Assembly (NCBI GenBank): GCA_016744515.1
Contig: JADGEF010000006.1
Span: 1 to 64,000 of the forward strand
Direction: 5' to 3'
Source of the DNA: Marinifilaceae bacterium
GTDB lineage: Bacteria; Bacteroidota; Bacteroidia; Bacteroidales; Marinifilaceae
Length of the DNA stretch: 64,000 nucleotides
The position numbers and the translations under genes are program-made. The notes beneath the pieces are model-generated. The model had not been told where the DNA came from. It ran no database searches and worked only from the letters and a program-made list of their open reading frames with translations. This document shows positions 39,958 to 48,574 of the stretch, in pieces (positions within the stretch are counted from its first letter, which is position 1; each line of letters opens with the position of its first letter).

Positions 39958-41913
39958 TTAATTCAATAGGGTTAATTTGCATTCAACTAAATCGGCATCA
40001 GTTAATTCCTTTCTATTCTTTTTCACAAATAAATCATCTAATACTTGAGTGGATAAAATGCCCATAAAAGCCATTTTATCTATTTCAGATACCGCCTCGT
40101 TTAATTGCACCTTCGATACAAGTTTTTTAACTCTATCCGAATTAAATATTCCCGCAGATACAAGTTGCTTTTCAGACATCATCTTCCTCACATAGTCAGA
40201 ATCCAAATTTGAAATTGCTGGTGCTCTATAAGCTTGCTTCGGTCTATTTATAATTTGATCAGGTAAATTACCTTTCATCATCTCTTTTAAAAGTACCTTT
40301 TCATTAAGCATCTTTATTTTATACTGAGGAGGCAAAGCCATACAGAATTCAATTATGCGATGATCTAAAAAAGGATATCTACCTTCTACCGAATTTGCCA
40401 TTGCCATTCTATCTCCTTGTGAAGACAATAAATAGCCAGACATAAACAAGTTGATTTCAAGCCACTGAGCTCGTGATAAAAGATCAATATTATCAAACTT
40501 TTGAGCTAAATGACCTTCCAATTCCTTGATAGGATCATAACTACTTAGTTCCATTTTCAAGTCATCAGACAAATAACATTTTATTCTAGATGTGTTTTTC
40601 CATCTCAAGAGGTGTGAGTAGACTAAGGAATCTGTCTGTGTCAGCTTGTAAGAATAGAATAGACTTAAAGCCTTACTGCCATTTACTTGTGACATATAAG
40701 GATAGAGTCTCTTCAATAATAAAGGACGGTATTTCGACTTTGGATCTTTTGCCCAAAACTGTCTAATTAAAGCTTCCTTAAAAATATTGTAACCTCCCAA
40801 TAACTCATCTGCCCCTTCACCTGTAACAACAACTTTTATTTTATTCTTATTTACTAATTCTGATAAAAGACGCATTGGAGCAGGAGAACTTCTTAAAATC
40901 GGACTTTCTAAATGCCATATCACATCAGATATAGATTCCGAAATATCCTGCATAGTGCAATCTACACGATTATGCTTTGTTTTGAAATAAGCTACAGCTT
41001 CATTCTGATATTCTGTCTCGTCAAACTCTTGCTCTGTAAAACCTAAAGAAAAGGTTTGTAAGTTGTCTCTGTTTATCTCCTTAATAAATGAAGTAGTTAT
41101 ACTCGAATCTAGCCCTCCACTTAAATAAGCTGCAACAGGAACGTCAGCTCTTAACCTTATTTTAATTGCATCAGCAAATAATTCTCTAAATTCTTCAACT
41201 GCTTCATTAAACTCAAGTTGACTGTATTCATTTGTTTTGGTTAAAGGAAGCTCCCAATATTTTACTTCATTGATTCCTTCTTCATTGACTAGGATATAAT
41301 GTCCAGGCTGGACTTCAAAAACGTCATTAAAAACTGTAAAAGGTGATAGAGCTGCCCAAAAAGTAAATACTTGTGATATGGCCTGCGGAGAAATTTTTGC
41401 TTCAAGTTTAGGATACTCAAATAAAGCTTTCATTTCCGATGCAAACACAAGACGATTTTTTACATTAGAATAAAATAAAGGTCTTATTCCTACACGATCT
41501 CGGGCTAAAAACAATTCTTTTTTTTCTCTGTCCCATATGGCTATTGCAAACTGACCATTCAATTTATTTAGAGATTGAACACCATACTCTTCGTATAAGT
41601 GCAATACCACTTCGGTATCGGTTCGAGTTTTAAAAATATGACCTTTATTTTCAAGATCTAACCTCAGTTCTATAAAATTGTAGATCTCACCATTAAAAAC
41701 AATCCACAAATTATCGTCTTCATTGGCCAATGGCATTCTTCCATTATCTAAATCATGAATGCTTAAACGAACACTTCCTAAACCTATGTCATCAGTCAAA
41801 AGAATCCCACTTTGATCTGGTCCACGATGCTTAATTCTTGTGAGCATACGCTTTAAGATATCTAAAGAATCCTTTTTTTTAAAGCTTGTATAAAAACCAG
41901 CTATACCACACAT
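39958..41913 (-). CDS. Asparagine synthase (glutamine-hydrolysing)-like amidotransferase
   Basis: MCGIAGFYTSFKKKD (Cys2 nucleophile), RIKHRGPDQSGI, FNGEIYNF, AAYLSGGLDSSITTSF, GEGADELLGGY. Confidence 0.93.
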   Translation of the reverse strand: MCGIAGFYTSFKKKDSLDILKRMLTRIKHRGPDQSGILLTDDIGLGSVRLSIHDLDNGRMPLANEDDNLWIVFNGEIYNFIELRLDLENKGHIFKTRTDTEVVLHLYEEYGVQSLNKLNGQFAIAIWDREKKELFLARDRVGIRPLFYSNVKNRLVFASEMKALFEYPKLEAKISPQAISQVFTFWAALSPFTVFNDVFEVQPGHYILVNEEGINEVKYWELPLTKTNEYSQLEFNEAVEEFRELFADAIKIRLRADVPVAAYLSGGLDSSITTSFIKEINRDNLQTFSLGFTEQEFDETEYQNEAVAYFKTKHNRVDCTMQDISESISDVIWHLESPILRSSPAPMRLLSELVNKNKIKVVVTGEGADELLGGYNIFKEALIRQFWAKDPKSKYRPLLLKRLYPYMSQVNGSKALSLFYSYKLTQTDSLVYSHLLRWKNTSRIKCYLSDDLKMELSSYDPIKELEGHLAQKFDNIDLLSRAQWLEINLFMSGYLLSSQGDRMAMANSVEGRYPFLDHRIIEFCMALPPQYKIKMLNEKVLLKEMMKGNLPDQIINRPKQAYRAPAISNLDSDYVRKMMSEKQLVSAGIFNSDRVKKLVSKVQLNEAVSEIDKMAFMGILSTQVLDDLFVKKNRKELTDADLVECKLTLLN

Positions 41914-42195
41914 CTATTTATAGCAAGTGACCAATTTCTTAGTCGATTGAGACTTTAGCTTTCTATTTACAAAAACAACAATACTTTTTACAGAGGCAAA
42001 ATTTTCCAAAAGCAACTCATTATCTTTAATGTCGATATGGAAGTTATCCCGAATAAAATCGATCAAATACAAAAGACCCATTGAATCAAAAAGACCTTCT
42101 TCAAATAGTAATGTATCATCATTAATCTCGTCTGTAAAAGTTGCTTCAATAATATACTGCAAAAGCTTCTCACGTATTTCCTTATCAGTATTCAT
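41914..42195 (-). CDS. Acyl/peptidyl carrier protein
   Basis: 93 aa; DTLLFEEGLFDSMGLLYLIDFI carries the DS(M) phosphopantetheine site. Confidence 0.85.
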   Translation of the reverse strand: MNTDKEIREKLLQYIIEATFTDEINDDTLLFEEGLFDSMGLLYLIDFIRDNFHIDIKDNELLLENFASVKSIVVFVNRKLKSQSTKKLVTCYK

Positions 42196-42231
42196 AAACT
42201 TTTCCCTTTTTAAACGATTATCAATTCTAAA

Positions 42232-42867
42232 TTATTTATTTATGAAAATTTGATTCAAAATTTCAAGACCATCTACTTTTAAGTCATTCATTAATTCTAC
42301 GTGTAATTCCAACATTTTTTTTGATCTATCTCCTAAACGTTTTAATGGATGACCTGAAAACATACCCCATTCGGGTAAATTCCTACTAATTAAAGACAAG
42401 GCTCCAACTGAAGAACCTTCTCCTATTGTAACATTAGGCAACACAATAGATTCTGCACCAATTATTGCAAATTTTCCTAATCTAACAGGTCCATGAGTAA
42501 GCCCCTTATACTTTTCGGGAACTGTTGGGTTAGTTAGATATTTTCCCGTATAATCATCCGATCGAGAATAAACCTTTACACCTTGAGAAAGACCACTAAA
42601 ATCTTCGATAAAAATTCCATCACCAGCTGATAACAAACAATAACCTCCAATATGCACGAAGGAACCAATCTCCAATATTCCATCACCAACAGCACAAATA
42701 GTACAATAAGCATCAATAATTACATTATTTCCAATGGAAATATTTTTAAGCCCTATAATTGTACAATTCTTTGCAATACGAACATTCTTTCCCAAAGATT
42801 TAAAACCTGCTTCGGCTAAATCTCTTTCGGAATAATATCCAGTATTAAAGGTTTTTTTATCAAACAT
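42232..42867 (-). CDS. LbetaH hexapeptide acyltransferase
   Basis: NISIGNNVIIDAYCTI, IGAESIVLPNVTIGEGSSVGALSLI, FSGHPLKRLGDRS. Confidence 0.85.
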   Translation of the reverse strand: MFDKKTFNTGYYSERDLAEAGFKSLGKNVRIAKNCTIIGLKNISIGNNVIIDAYCTICAVGDGILEIGSFVHIGGYCLLSAGDGIFIEDFSGLSQGVKVYSRSDDYTGKYLTNPTVPEKYKGLTHGPVRLGKFAIIGAESIVLPNVTIGEGSSVGALSLISRNLPEWGMFSGHPLKRLGDRSKKMLELHVELMNDLKVDGLEILNQIFINK

Positions 42868-42909
42868 ATTTGTTCGGCAAATTGAATTTATATTCGTTTT
42901 TCCATGTGC

Positions 42910-43281
42910 TTATTGCAATACACATTGCCCACCTATTTTTATATACTGCAGATTTTTGTAACCGAAGTTAAAAAGCAAGCCAACAGGTGAATCGACATCT
43001 TTTAAACTATCCATAAATGTATTTTCTTGTTCTTCTGATAAAAATGAGTGAGTATCCAACCCAACAACTATTTTATCAAAACACACAAACTTCTCACTAT
43101 TGCTTTTAGATTTGGTGTTTATTTTAGCTTTCCTTGAATAAGGAATATTTCTCAACTCCAACTCAAGCTCCATTACCTCCTTATAAACATTCTCTTGACA
43201 ACCATGCCCAAGTTGTTTGTAGATATAATTTCCAACTTCAATAAGCTTATTAACTTCTACTTGATATGTGTTGTTTTCCAT
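42910..43281 (-). CDS. GxxExxY-family protein, apparently degenerate in its nuclease-like core
   Basis: LGHGCQENVYKEVMELELELRNI (GxxExxY) and PVGLLFNFGYKNLQYIKI; the expected ExK motif reads VVGLDT. Confidence 0.7.
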   Translation of the reverse strand: MENNTYQVEVNKLIEVGNYIYKQLGHGCQENVYKEVMELELELRNIPYSRKAKINTKSKSNSEKFVCFDKIVVGLDTHSFLSEEQENTFMDSLKDVDSPVGLLFNFGYKNLQYIKIGGQCVLQ

Positions 43282-43345
43282 GTTACCATCAATTTTAGAA
43301 TTAATATTCTTTCTTTACTCAGTAATTTCAATACACATTTGTTTT

Positions 43346-43954
43346 TCAGGTACAGTCAATCCATTCACTATTAGATGCTAATTGTAATTGTGGGTTCCAG
43401 AAAAAACAGAATAAATAAGAAAAAGTATATTTCTTTAAATCCAACACAAATGATTCATGCTTACGTATCGCATCACAGGGTAATTCTTTTACAACTAAAT
43501 CTAAATTCATCCCGAAGAGCTTGAACTGATTCTCTTCACTAGTTTTCTTATCACGAGAATTATTATCCCATATAAAATGAATAATTGTATCTCCTGCCAT
43601 ATCTAATCTTAAATTATTTACCTCACCTAAATTACCTGTAGTCAACTTAAGTCTTGTTATGTCAGGAAAACCTTCAGAATTGAAAGCATGTGTATTGAGT
43701 TTGCAAAATAAATTTTGTCCACTCATAGAGTTTCGTCTAGCTTCAGGATTCCAATAAGGTCTAATTAATTCATCTAGGTTTCGACTTACAAACTGAGTAG
43801 CAGCTTTAAATTTCCCTCTTTGGTTAACTTGCCCAGGAGTCCGAGGGTTTTTAACCTTACTCGGCTTACTCCTAATATAAGTTTTACCATAGCGATGGGA
43901 AATAATCACAGGTCCTACAAGTCCAGTTATCAATTTATCTTTTATACTTGCCAT
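43346..43954 (-). CDS. DUF6266-like protein
   Basis: MASIKDKLITGLVGPVIISHRYGKTYIRSKPSKVKNPRTPGQVNQRGKFKAATQFV resembles the DUF6266 N-terminus. Confidence 0.55.
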   Translation of the reverse strand: MASIKDKLITGLVGPVIISHRYGKTYIRSKPSKVKNPRTPGQVNQRGKFKAATQFVSRNLDELIRPYWNPEARRNSMSGQNLFCKLNTHAFNSEGFPDITRLKLTTGNLGEVNNLRLDMAGDTIIHFIWDNNSRDKKTSEENQFKLFGMNLDLVVKELPCDAIRKHESFVLDLKKYTFSYLFCFFWNPQLQLASNSEWIDCT

Positions 43955-44264
43955 CGGTTTTGAGATATAAACAGAGGCAGTATTACTTCTACTTCTGTAT
44001 TATTGCTAAGATTCTAAAAGAAAGGATAATATAATTATCTAGGTAAGGATATATTTTTTTAGAGTTTTTGTGATACTGAATAGGTCGTCTTTACAATATG
44101 AATAATAGTCCTATTAATATGATGACCTATATGAAAGAATAGTCTTAATCATTACAATAAGCCCTTATCTACTTTATAACATCAACGGCTATATCCAAGC
44201 TTGTTCCGAAAGGAATCCAATCTTGTTCCAGCTTTGTTTGAATATAAAAACAAAAAAAACCGAA

Positions 44265-44810
44265 TCAATTTTCGTCATAATTTACCTCTACAGGAATCTC
44301 TAAACGCTTAACTTCGTCCATCGAAATATCGGCATGAACACAACACCCTAAGCTTAGGAAACGGAGAACTATTCTCTGTTTTCCTCTTAATTGAAGAAGT
44401 TCTCCACGAACTCCTTTTAATGGACCAAAAGTTACTTCGAGATAATCTCCTTTTTTCAAACTATGTTTAGTCAGCTCCACATTACGCTTTGTATCCTCGA
44501 GAAATAATTTTAATGATTCAATCTGGGAATCTGGAATTGGTACAGCTCGACTTTCAAAACAAACATAACGAACAGACCAACATGAGTTAATAGCCTCATA
44601 ATATTCTCGGTCACTTACCTTAACGAAAAGGTAAGATGTAAACAATGGACTCTCAACCCATTTCTTACGATCACTCCAAACACGAAGTTCTTTTTTTAAT
44701 GGTAAATAAACCTCAATGCCTTTTTCCTCAAGCTCACTATACAATTTCTTCTCCGATCGAGATCGAGTATATATTGCATACCACCTATATGTTCTTTTTA
44801 ATACTTTCAA
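44265..44810 (-). CDS. NusG/RfaH-like transcription antiterminator (UpxY family)
   Basis: RWYAIYTRSRSEKKLYSELEEKGIEVYLPLKKELRVWSDRKKWVESPLFTSYLFVKV; KOW-type C-terminus KKGDYLEVTFGPLKGVRGELLQLRGKQRIVL. Confidence 0.9.
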   Translation of the reverse strand: MKVLKRTYRWYAIYTRSRSEKKLYSELEEKGIEVYLPLKKELRVWSDRKKWVESPLFTSYLFVKVSDREYYEAINSCWSVRYVCFESRAVPIPDSQIESLKLFLEDTKRNVELTKHSLKKGDYLEVTFGPLKGVRGELLQLRGKQRIVLRFLSLGCCVHADISMDEVKRLEIPVEVNYDEN

Positions 44811-44850
44811 TGGTTGTATTTTTAAGTGTCGAAAAGATCAGGAAAGCTAG

Positions 44851-44916
44851 TAAAATAAGGCAATTCTTGAAGGTGCTTAACACAGCTTCGCTCCTTCAGT
44901 CCCATTTCTTATTTTA
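44851..44916 (-). promoter_or_regulatory. Nested hairpin in the upxY mRNA leader
   Basis: Outer arms TAAAATAAG (44851-44859) / CTTATTTTA (44908-44916); inner arms TGAAGGTGC (44868-44876) / GCTCCTTCA (44890-44898). Confidence 0.45.
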
Positions 44917-45188
44917 AAATGGAGCCTACTATAGTGTACATTCTCAGTTATTATTTAATAATAAACTTAAGATTGACTTTGTAAAACTATTATGCTTTCA
45001 AATAAAATTCAATACCCGAAAAAGGGTATTTTGATAGATATTACCCTAGAGATACTTATTTATAAAGCCCCTCGATACTGAATAATATATTTCACCACAG
45101 AATAGGAGCTAAATAGTTCCCGAAGAGAGTAGTTGTTTTATTTAGACTAAAAAAAACAACATCTAGTTATTTTAACTCAAACATGAAG

Positions 45189-45890
45189 TTAAAATATTCC
45201 AAATTTCCCAGCAGTATACGCCAGGCATGCAGTATTTTTCACTTGTAACTTATTAATAATATTCTTTCTATGAGTATCGGCAGTATAGTAACTAATGTTT
45301 AACTCTAAACCAATTTCTTTATCAGTAAAACCTTTCACAATTAACTTAAGGATTTCTACCTCTCTTTTCGATAAAGTTGAAATTAACTCTAACTCGCCAT
45401 TTAATTGCGAACTAGTTGAGTTTGCCTTATTACTATGCCTATTACTTAACTGATCTGTTAAGTCAACAATGCACCCAAAAAGTTGTTCAGGAAAATTATT
45501 AGGATACTTAGTACCTACAACGATATTCATAAAGATATCTCTCCAACTCCCGTCAGAATGTTTAAGACTTAGTATTTCAGAGAAAGTAAAATCTTTTTCT
45601 TGTTTTGCAAGATCTAGATATGTTTCAATTTTAGAAATATCATCTGGATGTGTATTAACAACTACATGTTCCAAAAAAGTGTAACCTTCAAGAACAACAG
45701 GAGGAAGATTTAAAATCTCGATACTCTTCCTACTAGCCCAAGTAACATTTAAGTTACAAGCACCCATTATAAAATAAGCAGTATCAAAACTTACCTTAAG
45801 GTCACCTCTAAAATGAAATTTATCCTCCAAATCAGCAACAATCTTTCTCTGTTCTGATTCCCAGACCTGCTCTTTTCTTCGCCTCATCAT
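45189..45890 (-). CDS. PAS-like + LuxR-type HTH transcriptional regulator
   Basis: C-terminal LSKREVEILKLIVKGFTDKEIGLELNISYYTADTHRKNIINKLQVKNTA; PAS-like THPDDISKIETYLDLAKQEKDFTFSEILSLKHSDGSWRDIFMN. Confidence 0.88.
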   Translation of the reverse strand: MMRRRKEQVWESEQRKIVADLEDKFHFRGDLKVSFDTAYFIMGACNLNVTWASRKSIEILNLPPVVLEGYTFLEHVVVNTHPDDISKIETYLDLAKQEKDFTFSEILSLKHSDGSWRDIFMNIVVGTKYPNNFPEQLFGCIVDLTDQLSNRHSNKANSTSSQLNGELELISTLSKREVEILKLIVKGFTDKEIGLELNISYYTADTHRKNIINKLQVKNTACLAYTAGKFGIF

Positions 45891-46571
45891 ATTCTTTTCT
45901 CAAAAAAGTAAGATATATAATCGTTTTCTTATTTAAGAGTGAGAGTGTATAGGTTCGTATAGCAATTACTCAAGTCCATATTTAATATAGCCTCTTTCTA
46001 CTATCTCATACTTAATTACAATAGCTTTGGATTATTAAAATTATGACCTTTTATTTATATATGAAGAATATATTTTAATCCAATTTGATGAATATGATGT
46101 CTAGAGGGACAAACTAACAAAATATCATGATTGAATACAATAGAATATTGTTAACACCTACCAATCTAAATTACCAAATATAACAAGACATAAAGGCGCA
46201 TTTAAAACAACCAACGTGTCACATATTGATAAATACGATAGACACTATAGATCAAAATAGTTTTTTTTTAGAAATATTCTAAACAACTTATTTTTGCTAT
46301 ATATATAGCATATGAACGACCAACCTAGTTTTTCAAAAACCAGAAACAGATAATACTATATTTTAATGAATATTTTGATAATTTAACCTAAATAAGTCCT
46401 CAATTTTTAGTAATATAGTGTGAGATATAAATTTTCGCTTATTTGATCACAATTTCTATCAAATCGAGATTCTTTTAAGATTTAAGAATACAAATGATAA
46501 GTTTATTATAAAACAAAGAAAACATACTAATCCAATTTGGACAAAACAACAAAAACCAAAATTATATTCAC

Positions 46572-46754
46572 ATGAAAGAACTCCTAGAAAAAGGCATTAC
46601 AATCTTTGGTACTAAAGCTAATTTCATAAAATGGATTGAAACTGAGAATGAAGAATTAGGTAATATAACTCCTGACTCCCTTCTCGACTCAACTCAAGGA
46701 TCTTCAATTATTTATGACCTATTAATGAAAATAGAACAGAATAAGATAGCATAA
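46572..46754 (+). CDS. Stand-alone DUF2384 (Xre/MbcA/ParS toxin-binding) domain protein
   Basis: 60 aa; FGTKANFIKWIETENEELGNITPDSLLDSTQGSSIIYDLLMKIEQNKIA matches the DUF2384 pattern. Confidence 0.65.
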   Translation: MKELLEKGITIFGTKANFIKWIETENEELGNITPDSLLDSTQGSSIIYDLLMKIEQNKIA

Positions 46755-46819
46755 CTCAAAGGAGTTATTTATTAAGTATATTCCGTTAGATCTAAATAAA
46801 ACAAATTAGATGCAACAAA

Positions 46820-46861
46820 CACCAAGTTTACTAATACTAGTAAGTTGGTGTTTGTTTTTTT
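46820..46861 (+). terminator. Rho-independent terminator after DUF2384 gene
   Basis: AACACCAAGTTTACTAATACTAGTAAGTTGGTGTTTGTTTTTTT. Confidence 0.7.
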
Positions 46862-46947
46862 ATAAACTAGCAGTTATAAATCTATAATCATCTCATTACA
46901 AAAAACATAGTTGACATTTTAATTATCCTAACTATTTACACTCCATA

Positions 46948-46976
46948 TTGAAAGCAACGATATTTTCCTATATTTG
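46948..46976 (+). promoter_or_regulatory. Bacteroidota-type promoter for FKBP gene
   Basis: TTG at 46948-46950 and TATATTTG at 46969-46976, 18-nt spacing. Confidence 0.5.
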
Positions 46977-46999
46977 TTCAAATTCAAAAACGAAAAGAA

Positions 47000-47461
47000 A
47001 TGAAGTATACCTTATTAATTTTAGCAATTGCCATTTTCACATCATGTGATTCAGACACAAAGAAAATTGAAGTCAAAGATTATCGAGCTGAAAACGAAGC
47101 TGAAATAAAATCTTATATTGAAGATAATGATTTTAATGCTCAAAAAAGTGAAACTGGATTATATTATGTGATAGAAGAAGAAGGAACTGGAAAACAGCCA
47201 ACAATAAGATCTAATGTCACTGTTGCTTACAAAGGATATTTCACTGATGGTCGAGTGTTTGATAAGAGTAATGAAGACGGTATTCAATTCCCTTTAGATA
47301 AGGTAATTACTGGATGGACTGAAGGCATTACATATTTTAAAGAAGGTGGAAAAGGAAAATTATTGATTCCATCACATTTAGCATATGGTCCTTATTCTAA
47401 AAATGGCATTCCAGGAGGTTCTGTTCTTATTTTTGATATTGAATTAATAAGTATCAATTAA
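47000..47461 (+). CDS. FKBP-type peptidyl-prolyl cis-trans isomerase lipoprotein
   Basis: Lipobox IFTSC; VTVAYKGYFTDGRVFDKSNEDGIQFPLDKVITGWTEGITYFKEGGKGKLLIPSHLAYG. Confidence 0.93.
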   Translation: MKYTLLILAIAIFTSCDSDTKKIEVKDYRAENEAEIKSYIEDNDFNAQKSETGLYYVIEEEGTGKQPTIRSNVTVAYKGYFTDGRVFDKSNEDGIQFPLDKVITGWTEGITYFKEGGKGKLLIPSHLAYGPYSKNGIPGGSVLIFDIELISIN

Positions 47462-47487
47462 AACAAAAAGTTAATTACTCATTACAC

Positions 47488-47530
47488 AAAAGGCTTGCCT
47501 TAAAGTTTTCACTTTGAAGCAAGCCTTTTT
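47488..47530. terminator. Bidirectional terminator between convergent FKBP and plsC-like genes
   Basis: AAAAGGCTTGC ... GCAAGCCTTTTT inverted repeat. Confidence 0.75.
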
Positions 47531-47559
47531 ATATTCTTTTTGACCTAAAATATTCTAAT

Positions 47560-48312
47560 TTACACACCGTACTTTTCATGTAAAGGTTGATTAATAACCT
47601 CATGTAGTTTGGCTTGAAGTGCTTCTGTATCCATCTTTGTCAATCCTTCAGTTGAAATAGGTGGATGAATAACAACCTCAGCCACTCCAGGACAAGCATT
47701 TCCTTTAAACAAACTACTACGTTGCAGTCTTCTCCAATTGGTAGTTTGAGTAACTGGTAAAATTGGAATTCCCATTTTAATGGCAATAGATATGGCTCCT
47801 GATTTAAATTCACCAAGTTGTGGTGCGTTAGGAGGAATCGTTCCCTCAGGCAAAATAACTAAGGGACGCCCCTCTTTTATCACATCCATCATAGATTTAA
47901 AACTCTTTAAGGCTCCTATTCGGTTATGCCTATCAACCAATATATTCATACCCGAAGTATAGAAAATATGGAATAAAGGCCATTTTTCAATTTCTTTTTT
48001 ACCTGTAAAAACAAAATATTGGTCGAAGATTGAATATAAAGGCGCTGGATCGAGAAATGAACTATGATTCGAACAAATTAAGAAAGGTTGATCTCTTAAA
48101 ATATTCTCTTTCCCTTTTACTCTTAAGTATATACCAGAGCCCAACAACCAAACTCTAGAGTACACCCTTATAATTTTAAATGCAGCAGGGAACCTTTCTT
48201 TCTTTGAAAGGAAGTATTTCAATATCGGATAAAATAAAACTAGAGTCAGTACAAAATAAAGTAAAAAGTAAATTTTGTATAACAGTTTAAAGGGAAATAA
48301 AATGTATTTCAT
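47560..48312 (-). CDS. 1-acyl-sn-glycerol-3-phosphate acyltransferase (PlsC-like)
   Basis: CSNHSSFLDPAPLY (HX4D) and VILPEGTIPP motifs. Confidence 0.88.
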   Translation of the reverse strand: MKYILFPFKLLYKIYFLLYFVLTLVLFYPILKYFLSKKERFPAAFKIIRVYSRVWLLGSGIYLRVKGKENILRDQPFLICSNHSSFLDPAPLYSIFDQYFVFTGKKEIEKWPLFHIFYTSGMNILVDRHNRIGALKSFKSMMDVIKEGRPLVILPEGTIPPNAPQLGEFKSGAISIAIKMGIPILPVTQTTNWRRLQRSSLFKGNACPGVAEVVIHPPISTEGLTKMDTEALQAKLHEVINQPLHEKYGV

Positions 48313-48574
48313 TTCTTAATGCGTCGTTTATAAATCAGTTAGATCTTAGCTTTATAAAATATAATGCTTTTAAAGAGTCAATTCAATATTTGACAAAAAT
48401 ATAATATCCTCAAAAATATCCATCATAATTTAAGAAAATATCATTTTATCTCTCCAAATTTCATATTTAATCGAAATTTAAAACGAATTGGTTAATGACA
48501 TTAAGCATATTTCCAAACCCAGATATTCCCTATCTTGTAGGCTCAAAGAAAAACGAAGCTAAACACCTAATACT

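Noticed and set aside
45009-45031. Hairpin AATACCCGAAAAAGGGTATT as a terminator for the LuxR gene
   Set aside because: Short stem and only a weak U-tract on the minus strand; could be incidental, so not listed as a feature.
46299-46312. GCTATATATATAGC palindrome
   Set aside because: AT-rich short palindrome in AT-rich spacer; chance occurrence likely.
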